A model generated the notes under the pieces. That model was not told the DNA's origin and ran no database searches. It was given only the letters and a program-made list of their open reading frames with translations. Shown one piece after another: positions 1 to 8,746 of a DNA stretch of 64,000 bases. Every line of letters starts with the position of its first letter. Position 1 is the stretch's first letter. The DNA lies in the NCBI GenBank assembly GCA_023386835.1, contig JAEWIY010000107.1, positions 11,548 through 75,547 on the forward strand. The letters run 5' to 3'. The position numbers were made by a program, and so were the translations under genes. This DNA comes from Verrucomicrobiota bacterium (GTDB lineage Bacteria; Verrucomicrobiota; Verrucomicrobiia; Opitutales; Opitutaceae).

Positions 1-380
1 CCGGCCGGCGCGGAGAGTAATCCAAAACCGATACATCCGGCGGCGATCAACGCGCCCAGAAGCACCACGCCGCAGGCGAGGCTGTTGAGCACCAACCCCC
101 GGGACCGCAGGGAGCCAAAAAAGCCCGGCCCGATCTGGAGCCCGAGCGTGTAGACAAACAGGATCAGCCCAAACTCGCGCACGAACTCCAGCACGTGGTG
201 GTCGAACGTGAGCTTGAAGTGCCCGAGGAGCAGACCGGCAAAAAGCACGCCGCCGACGCCCAGGCTCACGCCCGCGATGCGCACCTTGCCCAAACTCAGG
301 CCAAGGGCGCCAGCCACACCGAGAAGCACGACGGTGCGGGCGACAGATTCCTGGGCAAACAGCTGGTGTAGCCAGTCCAT
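1..380 (-). CDS. AspT/YidE-family membrane transporter, N-terminal part (cut by window edge)
   Basis: The first 126 residues of an inner-membrane protein are visible; the rest lies before position 1. The reading starts at ATG 380 (MDWLHQLFAQESVART) and runs through hydrophobic segments. The segment EFGLILFVYTLGLQIGPGFF is the signature of the AspT/YidE/YbjL antiporter-like family, which starts with a duplicated membrane domain and usually carries TrkA-C domains in the middle. The substrate cannot be told from this piece; AspT itself exchanges aspartate for alanine. No Shine-Dalgarno site precedes the ATG. Family assignment is good, function is open. Confidence 0.75.
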   Translation of the reverse strand, partial: MDWLHQLFAQESVARTVVLLGVAGALGLSLGKVRIAGVSLGVGGVLFAGLLLGHFKLTFDHHVLEFVREFGLILFVYTLGLQIGPGFFGSLRSRGLVLNSLACGVVLLGALIAAGCIGFGLLSAPA

Positions 381-430
381 GGAGCGGATACGTTTCTAGC
401 AGATTAGCAGAAAGAACCGTAGGGGAATCC

Positions 431-2029
431 TCATTTCTTGTCCGCCGTCACGCGTCCGGCCAGGGCCGCCGGTTGCGGCGTCAGCCGCAACTCGTCCCGG
501 AGCAGTTCAAACGCGCGGCCCCGGAACGCGATCAGGTCGCTGCTGGCGGTGGCGATCGCTTCCCCGGTCCAGCACGAGGTCTCGTCGAGCAGGGCCTGAT
601 CGAGGATACTGCCTGCGCCAAACATCAACACACCGGCCGAGGTCGTCACCTGCACTTCCCCGCGGCGGATGTAGAAGAACGCCCGCACGGGTGAGGCCCG
701 CTCGAACAGCAGCTCGCCCGTTTCCAGGTGAATGGCGCGCACCGTCTCGTCGGCCGGCGGCAGCACGACGCTGATGTCCTTCGCGAAGAAGATGTCGAAG
801 GTCCAATCGATCACCACACGCAGCTTTCGGGCGATCCCTGGCAGTTTGCCCAGATAAATCGTCCGCCACATCCACCACGCGATGAAGCCCCGGAAATGCC
901 ATCCCATCACTTCGGCCACCGCGTGACGTTCGCCGATGGTGGCGAGCTGGCCGAGGTAACGATGGCGAAACGGCTGCAGCGGTTGACCGCGCAGCATCCG
1001 CGCGAGGTTGCGGCCCAGTTGCACGCCTTGGCGCAAGGCGAACTGCGCGGTGGGCGGGGACACCTTCACCTCGCCCCGATCGTTCCACGGCACGGCTGCA
1101 CAGTCTCCTGCCGCCCAGAGGTTGTCGTGGCCAGGCACGCGCATCGTCGGCTCAACCGCGATACGCCCTTTCTGGCATTCGGTACCCGCCTGGCGGCAGA
1201 CGCTCAGCACAATCGGGTTGGGAGCGTTTCCGACCGTGCTCACCACCGTGCAGCCGCCGATGCTCGTGCCGTCGTCGAGGAGCACCTTGTTCGCGGTGAC
1301 CTCAACCACCCGGGATTTCAGACGGACCTCAATCTGACGTTCTTCAAGGACACGTCGCGCGTAATCGCCGAGCTTGGGGCCGATTTCCAGGAGCAGATGT
1401 TCGCGGCTGTGCACCAAGACCACCCGCAGCGGTGATTGGCGCAGATTGACGTAGAACTTCTTGGCCTCGTAAACCAAGTCGTGCAACTGACCGGCCGTCT
1501 CCACTCCGGTATAACCGCCTCCCACGACGACAAACGTCAGCAGGCGCGCGCGCACAGCCGGGTCGGCAATGAGGTTGGCTTCCTCCATTCGGTTGATCAC
1601 CGCCGCGCGCAACCGCAGCGCATCGGTGACCGAGCGCATGGGCCAGCCGTATTCACGCATGCCAGGGATGATCGAAAGATCCGTCACGCCGCCGAGGGTC
1701 AGCACGAGGTGGTTAAAACCGACGACGTGGTTGCGCGTGAAGCGACCGCCATCGACCACCAGTTCGCGGCGCCCCCAATTAACCGCCTGGATCGTGCCCT
1801 GCAGAACCACCACGCCGCGACAGAAGTGGCGCAGCGGATTCACCACGTCGGCTGGCCCGAGAGACGCGCCGGCCACCTCGGCCAGCATCGGTTGAAACAC
1901 CAGGACGTTGCGCTCGGCGATTAAGGCGACGCGCTTTTCCCCTTCGGCCGCGCCCAAGGTTCGCGCCAGCGTGCGGGCGCAGTAGGCTCCGGCAAACCCG
2001 CCCCCCGCAATGACGATGTCGAACTTCAT
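431..2029 (-). CDS. Type II NADH:quinone oxidoreductase (NDH-2) with C-terminal cNMP-binding-like domain
   Basis: 532 residues. An FAD dinucleotide-binding motif lies at the N-terminus (VIAGGGFAGAYCARTLA, residues 6-22), a second NAD-binding Rossmann motif near residue 166 (FVVVGGGYTGVETAGQL), and the FAD-closing motif WAAGDCAAVP later. The amphipathic, Trp-rich stretch before residue 430 (FIAWWMWRTIYLGKLPG) matches the membrane-docking region of NDH-2 enzymes, which pass electrons from NADH to quinone without pumping protons. After about residue 430 a Crp-like beta-roll follows (ETGELLFERASPVRAFFYIRRGEVQV). Its phosphate-binding cassette is poor: the usual FGE and Arg-Thr-Ala positions read LDQ and CWTGEA, so ligand binding is doubtful. 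Ordinary NDH-2 enzymes are about 400-450 residues, so the domain is a true extension. Confidence 0.88.
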   Translation of the reverse strand: MKFDIVIAGGGFAGAYCARTLARTLGAAEGEKRVALIAERNVLVFQPMLAEVAGASLGPADVVNPLRHFCRGVVVLQGTIQAVNWGRRELVVDGGRFTRNHVVGFNHLVLTLGGVTDLSIIPGMREYGWPMRSVTDALRLRAAVINRMEEANLIADPAVRARLLTFVVVGGGYTGVETAGQLHDLVYEAKKFYVNLRQSPLRVVLVHSREHLLLEIGPKLGDYARRVLEERQIEVRLKSRVVEVTANKVLLDDGTSIGGCTVVSTVGNAPNPIVLSVCRQAGTECQKGRIAVEPTMRVPGHDNLWAAGDCAAVPWNDRGEVKVSPPTAQFALRQGVQLGRNLARMLRGQPLQPFRHRYLGQLATIGERHAVAEVMGWHFRGFIAWWMWRTIYLGKLPGIARKLRVVIDWTFDIFFAKDISVVLPPADETVRAIHLETGELLFERASPVRAFFYIRRGEVQVTTSAGVLMFGAGSILDQALLDETSCWTGEAIATASSDLIAFRGRAFELLRDELRLTPQPAALAGRVTADKK

Positions 2030-2148
2030 GGGGGCGCACGGTAACCAAAAAATCCCGTCCGGCCACCGGGTTGTGCAGCTGACGGCACCAGCCGGCCCGA
2101 GCCCGGTCTGACGCAGACGACCCTCATTCCCGACGCTTTCTGCCCATC

Positions 2149-2790
2149 ATGTCCCCCCGTCTCCTGATCCTGCCTTGGCTGTTGGTTTTCGCCGGTTGCT
2201 CCAGCGTGTACTACAACGCGATGGAAAAAGTCGGGTTCGCCAAACGCGACCTGTTGGTCAGTCGCGTGAAGGACGCCCGCGAAGCCCAGGACGACGCCAA
2301 GGAGCAGTTCACCAGTGCGCTCGATCAGCTGCTCGCCATGACCAAGGCGGATGGCGGCGACCTGAAAAAGAATTACGACCGGTTGAATCGTGAATTCACA
2401 CGCAGCGAGGCCCGCGCAAAGGAAGTGCGGGAGCGCATCGATTCGGTTGAGGACGTCGCCAAAGCGCTCTTCCGCGAGTGGCGGCAGGAGCTGAACCAAT
2501 ACGAAAACGCGTCACTGCGCCGCAGTTCCGAACAGCAACTCGCCGCCACCGAGGAGCGCTACGAAAAACTCGTTGGTTTGATGCGCGCCGCGGCCAGCCG
2601 GATGGATCCGGTGTTGTCGACGTTCCGCGACCAGGTGCTGTTTCTGAAGCACAATCTGAATGCGCGGGCGATCGCCGGACTGGATGTCACGGCGCGTGAA
2701 CTCGAGTCCGACGTTACCGCGTTGATCGCGGACATGGATCGCTCGATTCGCGAAGCCGACGCGTTCATCGCGCAGCTGCAGACCGAGTAA
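2149..2790 (+). CDS. DUF2959-family lipoprotein
   Basis: 213 residues. It starts MSPRLLILPWLLVFAGCSSVYY, a lipoprotein signal with lipobox VFAGC, so the mature protein should be lipid-anchored at Cys17 in the envelope. The following region (YYNAMEKVGFAKRDLLVSRV and then DAREAQDDAKEQF) is the hallmark of DUF2959 proteins, which are coiled-coil rich and of unknown function. The remainder is highly charged and helical. The start ATG follows a pyrimidine-rich leader. It is convergent with the PAS/phosphatase gene downstream. Confidence 0.85.
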   Translation: MSPRLLILPWLLVFAGCSSVYYNAMEKVGFAKRDLLVSRVKDAREAQDDAKEQFTSALDQLLAMTKADGGDLKKNYDRLNREFTRSEARAKEVRERIDSVEDVAKALFREWRQELNQYENASLRRSSEQQLAATEERYEKLVGLMRAAASRMDPVLSTFRDQVLFLKHNLNARAIAGLDVTARELESDVTALIADMDRSIREADAFIAQLQTE

Positions 2791-2817
2791 ACGGCCGCTC
2801 CACTCGAGCGAGGCCGT
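2791..2817. terminator. Possible shared hairpin between convergent genes
   Basis: Directly after the DUF2959 stop codon, ACGGCC-GCTC pairs with GAGC-GA-GGCCGT around a CACTC loop, with a two-base bulge. It sits between two convergent genes and could stop transcription in both directions, but there is no T-tract on either side. Confidence 0.35.
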
Positions 2818-2845
2818 CGCACTGCTGCGGCGGCGTCGGCGCCGA

Positions 2846-5224
2846 TCAGCTCACGCGGATCAGCAGGAGCGTCCGGTCGTCGTGCCGCGGAGCGAGCACG
2901 CAGAAGTTGCGCACGTAACGATCCACCGTGCGGACAACCTCGGCCAGCGGTTTGTCGACGTGGCGCTGGAGGGCGTTGGCCAGGCGGTCGCGACCGAACT
3001 CCTCGCCCTGCGGGTTGATCGCCTCAGTGATGCCGTCGGTGTAGAGCGCTATCAGGTCACCTGATTCGAGCTTCACCTCGTGTTCCTCGAGCATTTCGTC
3101 GAACAGCGGACCTTCGTCCAACCCCACGGCGAGGCCGACTCCCGGCAGGGCCTCACATCCGCCACTGGCCCGCATGAGCAAGGGGGGTTCATGGCCGGCG
3201 CGGCAGTAGCGCAGCACCTTCGTATCGAGATCCAGAATACCGTAGAAGCAGGCGATGAACAGGCCCGGACGCATGTCCGGTTGCAGGCTCCGGTTGGCGC
3301 GGCGGAGCACGGCGGCCGGGCTGGTCTCGTTGGTCGCGCAGAGGCGCAGGGTGGCGCGGCATTCGGCCATCAGCAGGGCGGCGCCGGCGCCTTTGCCCGC
3401 GACGTCGGCGATGACAAAGCCCCAGCGGCGTGCATCAACCGGCAGCACGTCGTAATAGTCGCCGCCGATCAGCATCGAAGGATCGGACAACGCCTCGATT
3501 TCGACGGCCATGATGTCCGGGAAGACGCGCGGCCGCAGGTGCTGCTGAATCTCACCGGCGGTGCGCAGATCGCGCTCGCGCACCTCGCGCTCCCGCTCCT
3601 CCGCCACTTTGCGCCCGGTAATGTCCGTGATCAGGCCCTCGTGGTGCGTCACGGAACCGTCCGCACCCCGACGGACGACCGTGTGGTCGTCGACCCAGCG
3701 CACGCGCCCATCCGCACAAACAATCCGGTACTCCTGATTGTATTCGTCGTGGCCGGCCGCCGCGTGGGCCGCGACCTCCGCGGTGACGCGCACCTGGTCA
3801 TCCGGGTGCGTGATGGCGATGAAGCCGCGATTGCTCGCAGTGAAATACTCCGGCTCGTAGCCAAACTGGCGGACGCTTTGGGAGACGAACTCCACCGGCC
3901 AGTTCTCCGCGTTGCGCCACAACACCACCACGGAGGGTGAACGGTTGATGATCCGCTCGAGTTCTTCACGCCGCGCCAGCGCCGCCTTCAGCTGCTCCTG
4001 CGCCTCGCGCCGCACGGTGATGTCGCGCCCCACGCCGAAAAACGCCCGCCGGCTGTCGCGATCGGTGTACGCAGAACCTGTGGAGGCGTGCCAGATCCAC
4101 TGCCCATCCGCGTGCAAGGTGCGGTACTCGATCGAACCGGCGCTGGTGCCCGTGCGCAGGGTGTTTTGGAAAAACTCGGTCCAGGCCGCCACATCGTCCG
4201 GGTGCACGAAGTCCGAGTACGCACGGCCGATCACCGCGTCCGTGGAGTGCCCGAGTTTGGTGGTCCAGGCCGACGAGACGAACTTCAGCCGCCCTTCCGG
4301 CGTCAGCGCATAAAGGATCTCGCTGGCGGTTTGCAGGTAGGTGCGCCACCGCGCCTCGGCCCGGCGAAGCTCATCCTGCACCTGGTGCCGGTCGGTGATG
4401 TCCTCGACCATACCAAAGTGGTGCGTCACCACTCCCTGGGCATCGCGCAAAACCACCACGGTCAGGCTACCCCAAACGATCTGACCGTTCCGGTGCAAGT
4501 ACCGCTTCTCCAGCGTGAACTGGTCCCGACGCCCGGCGTACAGCTCCTGGGTCAACTGCTCCTGCACCTTCCAATCATCCGGGTGCGTGATGCGTTTGAC
4601 GTTCGCGATGTCCGCCGCGTCTTCCGCGCTCAGCCCGATGATCTCGCAGAAGCGCCGGTTGACATGATTCACACCCGGCCGGCCGTCGCGATCGAGTTCG
4701 CGCCAACTGATCCCGATCGGCGCGTGCTGGAAGAAGAGAGACAGCTGGTCCTGCGTGGCCTGCAACAACGCCACCTTCTGCGTCAGTTCCTCATGCTCCT
4801 CCCGGAGCGCCAGCTCGGCCGCCTTGAGTGCCGAGACATCCGTGCGGAGGGCGAGGTGAAACTGCGGTTGTCCGTCGGGCCCGAGCAGCGGCACGATCGT
4901 GCTCTCCAACCAGTAGTGATGCCCATCCTTGGCGCGGTTGCAGATGGTGCCGCGCCAGACTTCACCGCGGTTGATCGTGTCCCAGAGGTTCTGGAAAAAC
5001 TCCCGCGGATGTTGGTCCGAGCGCACCACCCGATGCGTCCGACCGATCAGCTCGTCACGACTGTAGCCGGAAAGGGCGCAGAACCGATCGTTGACCTGCA
5101 GGATCACGCCGCGCGGATCCGTGACGGCCATGATGGTGTGTTCATCCAAGCCATGCCGCAACCAGGCGAGCAGCTGGGCCTCGTCGAGCGGAAGATCTGC
5201 CAACGGTGAGACCGGCGTAGACAT
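2846..5224 (-). CDS. Four-PAS sensor with C-terminal PP2C (SpoIIE-type) serine phosphatase
   Basis: 792 residues from ATG 5224, chosen because AAGGG lies 5-6 bases upstream; a longer frame reaches 5287 but its extra residues (CVRPSGSHRAHARLN) look non-coding. Four PAS/PAC modules lie at about residues 17-140, 165-290, 295-415 and 420-550, each ending in a TDV/EDITDR/RDIT-type PAC strand. The last ~235 residues are a SpoIIE-like PP2C phosphatase with the metal-binding motifs GGDYYDV, DVAGKGAGAALLM and YTDGITEA, plus RAGHEPP. There is no membrane segment, so it should be cytoplasmic. Such RsbU/P-like proteins dephosphorylate anti-anti-sigma factors in partner-switching pathways. No anti-sigma or STAS partner is encoded nearby, so the target is unknown. 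Confidence 0.9.
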   Translation of the reverse strand: MSTPVSPLADLPLDEAQLLAWLRHGLDEHTIMAVTDPRGVILQVNDRFCALSGYSRDELIGRTHRVVRSDQHPREFFQNLWDTINRGEVWRGTICNRAKDGHHYWLESTIVPLLGPDGQPQFHLALRTDVSALKAAELALREEHEELTQKVALLQATQDQLSLFFQHAPIGISWRELDRDGRPGVNHVNRRFCEIIGLSAEDAADIANVKRITHPDDWKVQEQLTQELYAGRRDQFTLEKRYLHRNGQIVWGSLTVVVLRDAQGVVTHHFGMVEDITDRHQVQDELRRAEARWRTYLQTASEILYALTPEGRLKFVSSAWTTKLGHSTDAVIGRAYSDFVHPDDVAAWTEFFQNTLRTGTSAGSIEYRTLHADGQWIWHASTGSAYTDRDSRRAFFGVGRDITVRREAQEQLKAALARREELERIINRSPSVVVLWRNAENWPVEFVSQSVRQFGYEPEYFTASNRGFIAITHPDDQVRVTAEVAAHAAAGHDEYNQEYRIVCADGRVRWVDDHTVVRRGADGSVTHHEGLITDITGRKVAEEREREVRERDLRTAGEIQQHLRPRVFPDIMAVEIEALSDPSMLIGGDYYDVLPVDARRWGFVIADVAGKGAGAALLMAECRATLRLCATNETSPAAVLRRANRSLQPDMRPGLFIACFYGILDLDTKVLRYCRAGHEPPLLMRASGGCEALPGVGLAVGLDEGPLFDEMLEEHEVKLESGDLIALYTDGITEAINPQGEEFGRDRLANALQRHVDKPLAEVVRTVDRYVRNFCVLAPRHDDRTLLLIRVS

Positions 5225-5357
5225 TTGTACCCTTGATAAGTTGAGCCGTGCGTGCGCGCGGTGCGAGCCGGAAGGACGCACACACACCGGAGGAAACGCC
5301 CTAGTCGACAGCGTAGATCCGCGCAGGGATGCGTGAATTTGATAAGCTTTTGCTCTT

Positions 5358-6197
5358 TCAGCCCTTCAACGCGCCAGCGGTGACTCCCTTCACGATCTGC
5401 CGCTGCAGCAGCGCGTACAGCACGAGGATCGGCAAGGTCACGAGCATGAGGCCCGCGAAGAGCGTGCCGTAGTCGGTGCGATACTGCGCGGTGATCGACA
5501 GGTTCGCCAACCCGAGCGGCAGCGTGCGCGCACCGCCCTCCACGTCGCCGCCCGTGAGCATGAAGGCAAAGAAGTACTCTTTCCAAACGCCGATGACTTG
5601 AAAGATCGCAACCGTGACGAGCCCCGGTCGCGCCAGTGGCAGCATCACACGCCAGAAAGCCGTCGCCTCACTGCAGCCATCGATGATCGCGGCCTCATAG
5701 AGCGTGCGCGGCAGCCCGCGAAAAAATCCGGCGAGGATGAAAATCGCGAAGGGCAACCCATTCGCCGCGTACACCAGGATGAGTCCAAGACGGGTATTCA
5801 GCAGACCGAGCGCCCGCAGTTCGAAAAAGAGCGGCACCATCGCCAGCTGCGCCGGAATCATCAAACCGGCGAGGAACAACCCGAACGTCACGCGGCCGAG
5901 CGGATGAGCGAAACGCGCCAGCGCGTACGCGGCCATCGCGCCGAGCAGCACGATCAACGTCACCGAACAACCCGTCACGATGACCGAATTCAGGAAGTAG
6001 TCACCGAACCGGGCCTCGATCCACGCGCCGCAATAGTTCTCCCAGCGCACATCGTTCCAGTCCGGCAGCGCGAACGTATCGCGAAAGATCGCCGCATCCG
6101 GCTTGAGCGAGGAGTACGCCACCCAGACCATCGGAAACAGGACCCAGAGGGCGTAACCCACCAGGGTGAACACGATCAGCGCGCGGCTCAGTTTCAT
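5358..6197 (-). CDS. Carbohydrate ABC transporter permease, MalG-like (CUT1)
   Basis: 279 residues with about six membrane helices. The cytoplasmic EAA loop, where the ATPase docks, is visible as EAAIIDGCSEATAFWRVMLP. The N-terminal segment (ALIVFTLVGYALWVLFPMVWV) and the overall length fit the MalG branch of binding-protein-dependent sugar permeases. It starts 5 bases after the stop of the upstream binding protein/permease fusion, so both are co-transcribed and should form the heterodimeric pore. No MalK/MsmK-type ATPase gene is in the window, so a shared ATPase from elsewhere is implied. The sugar is not identifiable. Confidence 0.9.
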   Translation of the reverse strand: MKLSRALIVFTLVGYALWVLFPMVWVAYSSLKPDAAIFRDTFALPDWNDVRWENYCGAWIEARFGDYFLNSVIVTGCSVTLIVLLGAMAAYALARFAHPLGRVTFGLFLAGLMIPAQLAMVPLFFELRALGLLNTRLGLILVYAANGLPFAIFILAGFFRGLPRTLYEAAIIDGCSEATAFWRVMLPLARPGLVTVAIFQVIGVWKEYFFAFMLTGGDVEGGARTLPLGLANLSITAQYRTDYGTLFAGLMLVTLPILVLYALLQRQIVKGVTAGALKG

Positions 6198-6202
6198 CGC
6201 GG

Positions 6203-8560
6203 TCAGGTTTCGATCGTTTCACGCCGCGTGGCGCGCAGGAGGAGCGCCGTCGCCAGCGCGACGAGACAGAACAGCGTGACGGCGATGGCCGTCGCCCGGC
6301 CGATGTCAAAATCCTTGAACATCGAGCTGACCATGAGCGTGCCCAGCGTGTGGGTGGCGGTATCCGGATCCTGCGACGTCAGCAGCCACACCATTTCAAA
6401 CGCATTCAGCCCGCCGATCACGAGGAACACCGCCGAGATCACCACCACCTCCCGAATCAGCGGCAGCGTGATGGTGAAGAACTGTCGCCAGGCCGGTGCA
6501 CCATCGAGTTCCGCGGCCTCGTAGAGCTGCGCATCGATGCCCTCCATTGCGGCGAGATAGAGGATCAGGTTAAACCCGCAGGCCATCCAGATGTAGATCG
6601 GCACCAGCGCACCGTACAGGTTGGCCGGCGCCAGCCACGGATAACCGGCAAACGATTGTAACCACTCACTGGAGACAAGCCGGCCGAGTCCCACCAGGGT
6701 CGCGTTCACCAGGCCGCCATGCGGCTCATAGGCATTCAGCCAGAGCAACGTTGCAGCGATTCCGCCGAGCAGATTCGGGAACAGGAAGATGACGCGAAAG
6801 GCCGGCGCGCCCCAGACCCCGCGGTGAAACAGGGTGGCGAACAGCAACGCGAGCGGCACGACCACCAAGGCCGGCACGAGCATGAGGTAAACGTTGTTTC
6901 CCAGCGCGACCCAGAAGCCGTCGTGCTCGAAGAGCAGCCGCTTGAACTGCAACAAGCCCACCCAACGCCGCTCCCCCAGCCCATCCCAGTGTCCCAGCGC
7001 CCACCCGAACGCGGTGATTCCCGGCCCGAGGACCAACGCGGCGTAGAGGACGAAGGCCGGTCCCACGAAGCCCGTCGCCAGCGGCAGCCGCAAACGCCCG
7101 AGCATGGCGTCCGCTCCTTCCGGGCGGCGACTCGTCGACCGCTTTGTGGCGCGCAGGCGCCGCCAAGCCGCCGGCGCCACCAAAACCCCCACGCCCACCG
7201 CGAGCAGCGTCAGCAACAGTGTACCCGCCGTCTGGTGACGGTACTCGACGAGGCCGGGATTCGCCTGCCGCCGCCGGTCGCGTTCCGCCGCCGCTTCCAC
7301 CGCCGCGCCGAACGCCTCCGGCGTGGTCCGCCCGCTCATCAACAACAGGCGCTGGTCCACCAAGGCCTGCCGAATCGCCGGCGGCTGCAGCATCAGTTGC
7401 GGCATGTTGAACGCTTCCGGAGCCTGCTCGATCAGCGCAGCCGTGCTGCGCATCGCGGGCGAAAACGCTTCCAGGGGCACGCCGCGCACCGCCACCGGTG
7501 CATCCACCAGGCGCACAAAGGCGGCCGCACGCTCGCGCGAGGTGAGAAACCGGAGGAAATCAATCGCGGCCTGCTCGTGCTCCGCGCGCCCGGTGGCGAA
7601 CACAAAAAAGCTGTCCGCTCCAGTCTGAATGGTGCCCGGCGGCGCGATGCCGTCGGCGAAAACCGGGAAGTTCATCACGCCGAGCTCAAAACCGGCCGGA
7701 ATCTTTCCGGCCATTTCGTTGAGCATCCACGAACCGGATACCACCATGGCCGCCCGCCCCTCAAAAAACGCGAGCTGGGCCGCCGTGTGCGTCATCCCCT
7801 CCCAGCCCCGCAGCGTGTACTGCTGCATGATCCGCTGCAGCAGCGCGGCCGCGCGCACATATCGCGGGTCGGTCCGCGCTCCGGGCTGCAACGCGTTCAG
7901 GCCCGCCCAGCCCTGCGCGCCCGCCAGGTTGTAGTAAGCCGACCGGATGAACGCGTCCGGATAGTTGCCATAGATCCCAGTGAGGGCGAGTGGCGCGATT
8001 CCCGCAGCGCGCATCTGGTCCGCCAAGGCAAAGAACTCGTCCCAGGTTTGAGGCTCGGTCCAACCGTTCGCCTCGAAGAGTGCGCGATTGTAGAAGATCG
8101 TCCAGACCGCGTAGCCAAACGGCACCCCGTAACGCCCGCCGTCGATAAGCCAGCCCTCCAGCGCACCGGGCTGAAACGTGTCGCCCCAGCGCGCATCGCC
8201 TTCCCAATTCGGTCCGTCGAGCGCGGACGTCAGCTCATGGACCTTGCCCGACCGGATCAACGCCGGCCAGAGCAGCCGAGGGGTGAACGTCGCATCCGGC
8301 AGATCACCATCCATGATCCGGATACGCAGCTTGTCCTCAATCCGCGGGTCACCGTACAGGTTCACCTTCACGTCCGGCCGGGCCTCTTCAAAGAGACGCG
8401 CCGTCTGCTCGTAAAACGCCGTGCCGTATCCACCCGAGAAAACGGGTACGTCGAGGACGATTCGCTCCGACGCGAGACCCGCGACGGCCGTGGTGATCCA
8501 GGCGAACGCCAACAGCACCCGAGTCAGCCAGCCTCGGCCCGTGCGCGCGTGGGCGGCCAA
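6203..8560 (-). CDS. Sugar-binding protein fused to MalF-like ABC permease
   Basis: 785 residues from TTG 8560, which has GGAG 10 bases upstream and opens on a signal/anchor (GWLTRVLLAFAWITTAVAGL); an ATG-initiated frame from 8731 would prepend a Pro/Gly-rich stretch unlikely to be real. The first ~415 residues are a family-1 extracellular solute-binding protein (IVLDVPVFSGGYGTAFYEQT; WTIFYNRALFEANGW). A membrane helix (AGTLLLTLLAVGVGVLVA) follows and then a MalF-type permease with its own EAA loop (EAAELDGAPAWRQFFTITLP). The predicted topology keeps the binding domain periplasmic and brings the chain back to the cytoplasm before the permease. Importers of this type normally use a separate binding protein, so a fixed 1:1 tethered receptor is notable. 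It is in an operon with the MalG-like gene downstream. Confidence 0.88.
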   Translation of the reverse strand: MAAHARTGRGWLTRVLLAFAWITTAVAGLASERIVLDVPVFSGGYGTAFYEQTARLFEEARPDVKVNLYGDPRIEDKLRIRIMDGDLPDATFTPRLLWPALIRSGKVHELTSALDGPNWEGDARWGDTFQPGALEGWLIDGGRYGVPFGYAVWTIFYNRALFEANGWTEPQTWDEFFALADQMRAAGIAPLALTGIYGNYPDAFIRSAYYNLAGAQGWAGLNALQPGARTDPRYVRAAALLQRIMQQYTLRGWEGMTHTAAQLAFFEGRAAMVVSGSWMLNEMAGKIPAGFELGVMNFPVFADGIAPPGTIQTGADSFFVFATGRAEHEQAAIDFLRFLTSRERAAAFVRLVDAPVAVRGVPLEAFSPAMRSTAALIEQAPEAFNMPQLMLQPPAIRQALVDQRLLLMSGRTTPEAFGAAVEAAAERDRRRQANPGLVEYRHQTAGTLLLTLLAVGVGVLVAPAAWRRLRATKRSTSRRPEGADAMLGRLRLPLATGFVGPAFVLYAALVLGPGITAFGWALGHWDGLGERRWVGLLQFKRLLFEHDGFWVALGNNVYLMLVPALVVVPLALLFATLFHRGVWGAPAFRVIFLFPNLLGGIAATLLWLNAYEPHGGLVNATLVGLGRLVSSEWLQSFAGYPWLAPANLYGALVPIYIWMACGFNLILYLAAMEGIDAQLYEAAELDGAPAWRQFFTITLPLIREVVVISAVFLVIGGLNAFEMVWLLTSQDPDTATHTLGTLMVSSMFKDFDIGRATAIAVTLFCLVALATALLLRATRRETIET

Positions 8561-8746
8561 TAAGCCAGAACTCCACCCTCCTCCCGCGCGCACGCAACCT
8601 GCCTTCGGCCGGCCGGCGTGAGGGGTTGTCGGTTGGCTGGGTCCCACAACCCACCAAGGCGTGAGGAATTGCGGCGGATGTACAGCCGCATTTGGCGTGA
8701 GCGCCCCCCCAAAGGAGCCTGAAGCACTCAAGCTCCGGCGCGGTAC

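Noticed and set aside
6719..8563. 614-codon plus-strand frame
   Set aside because: Antisense to the binding protein/permease fusion, extremely rich in Arg, Gln and His, no domain.
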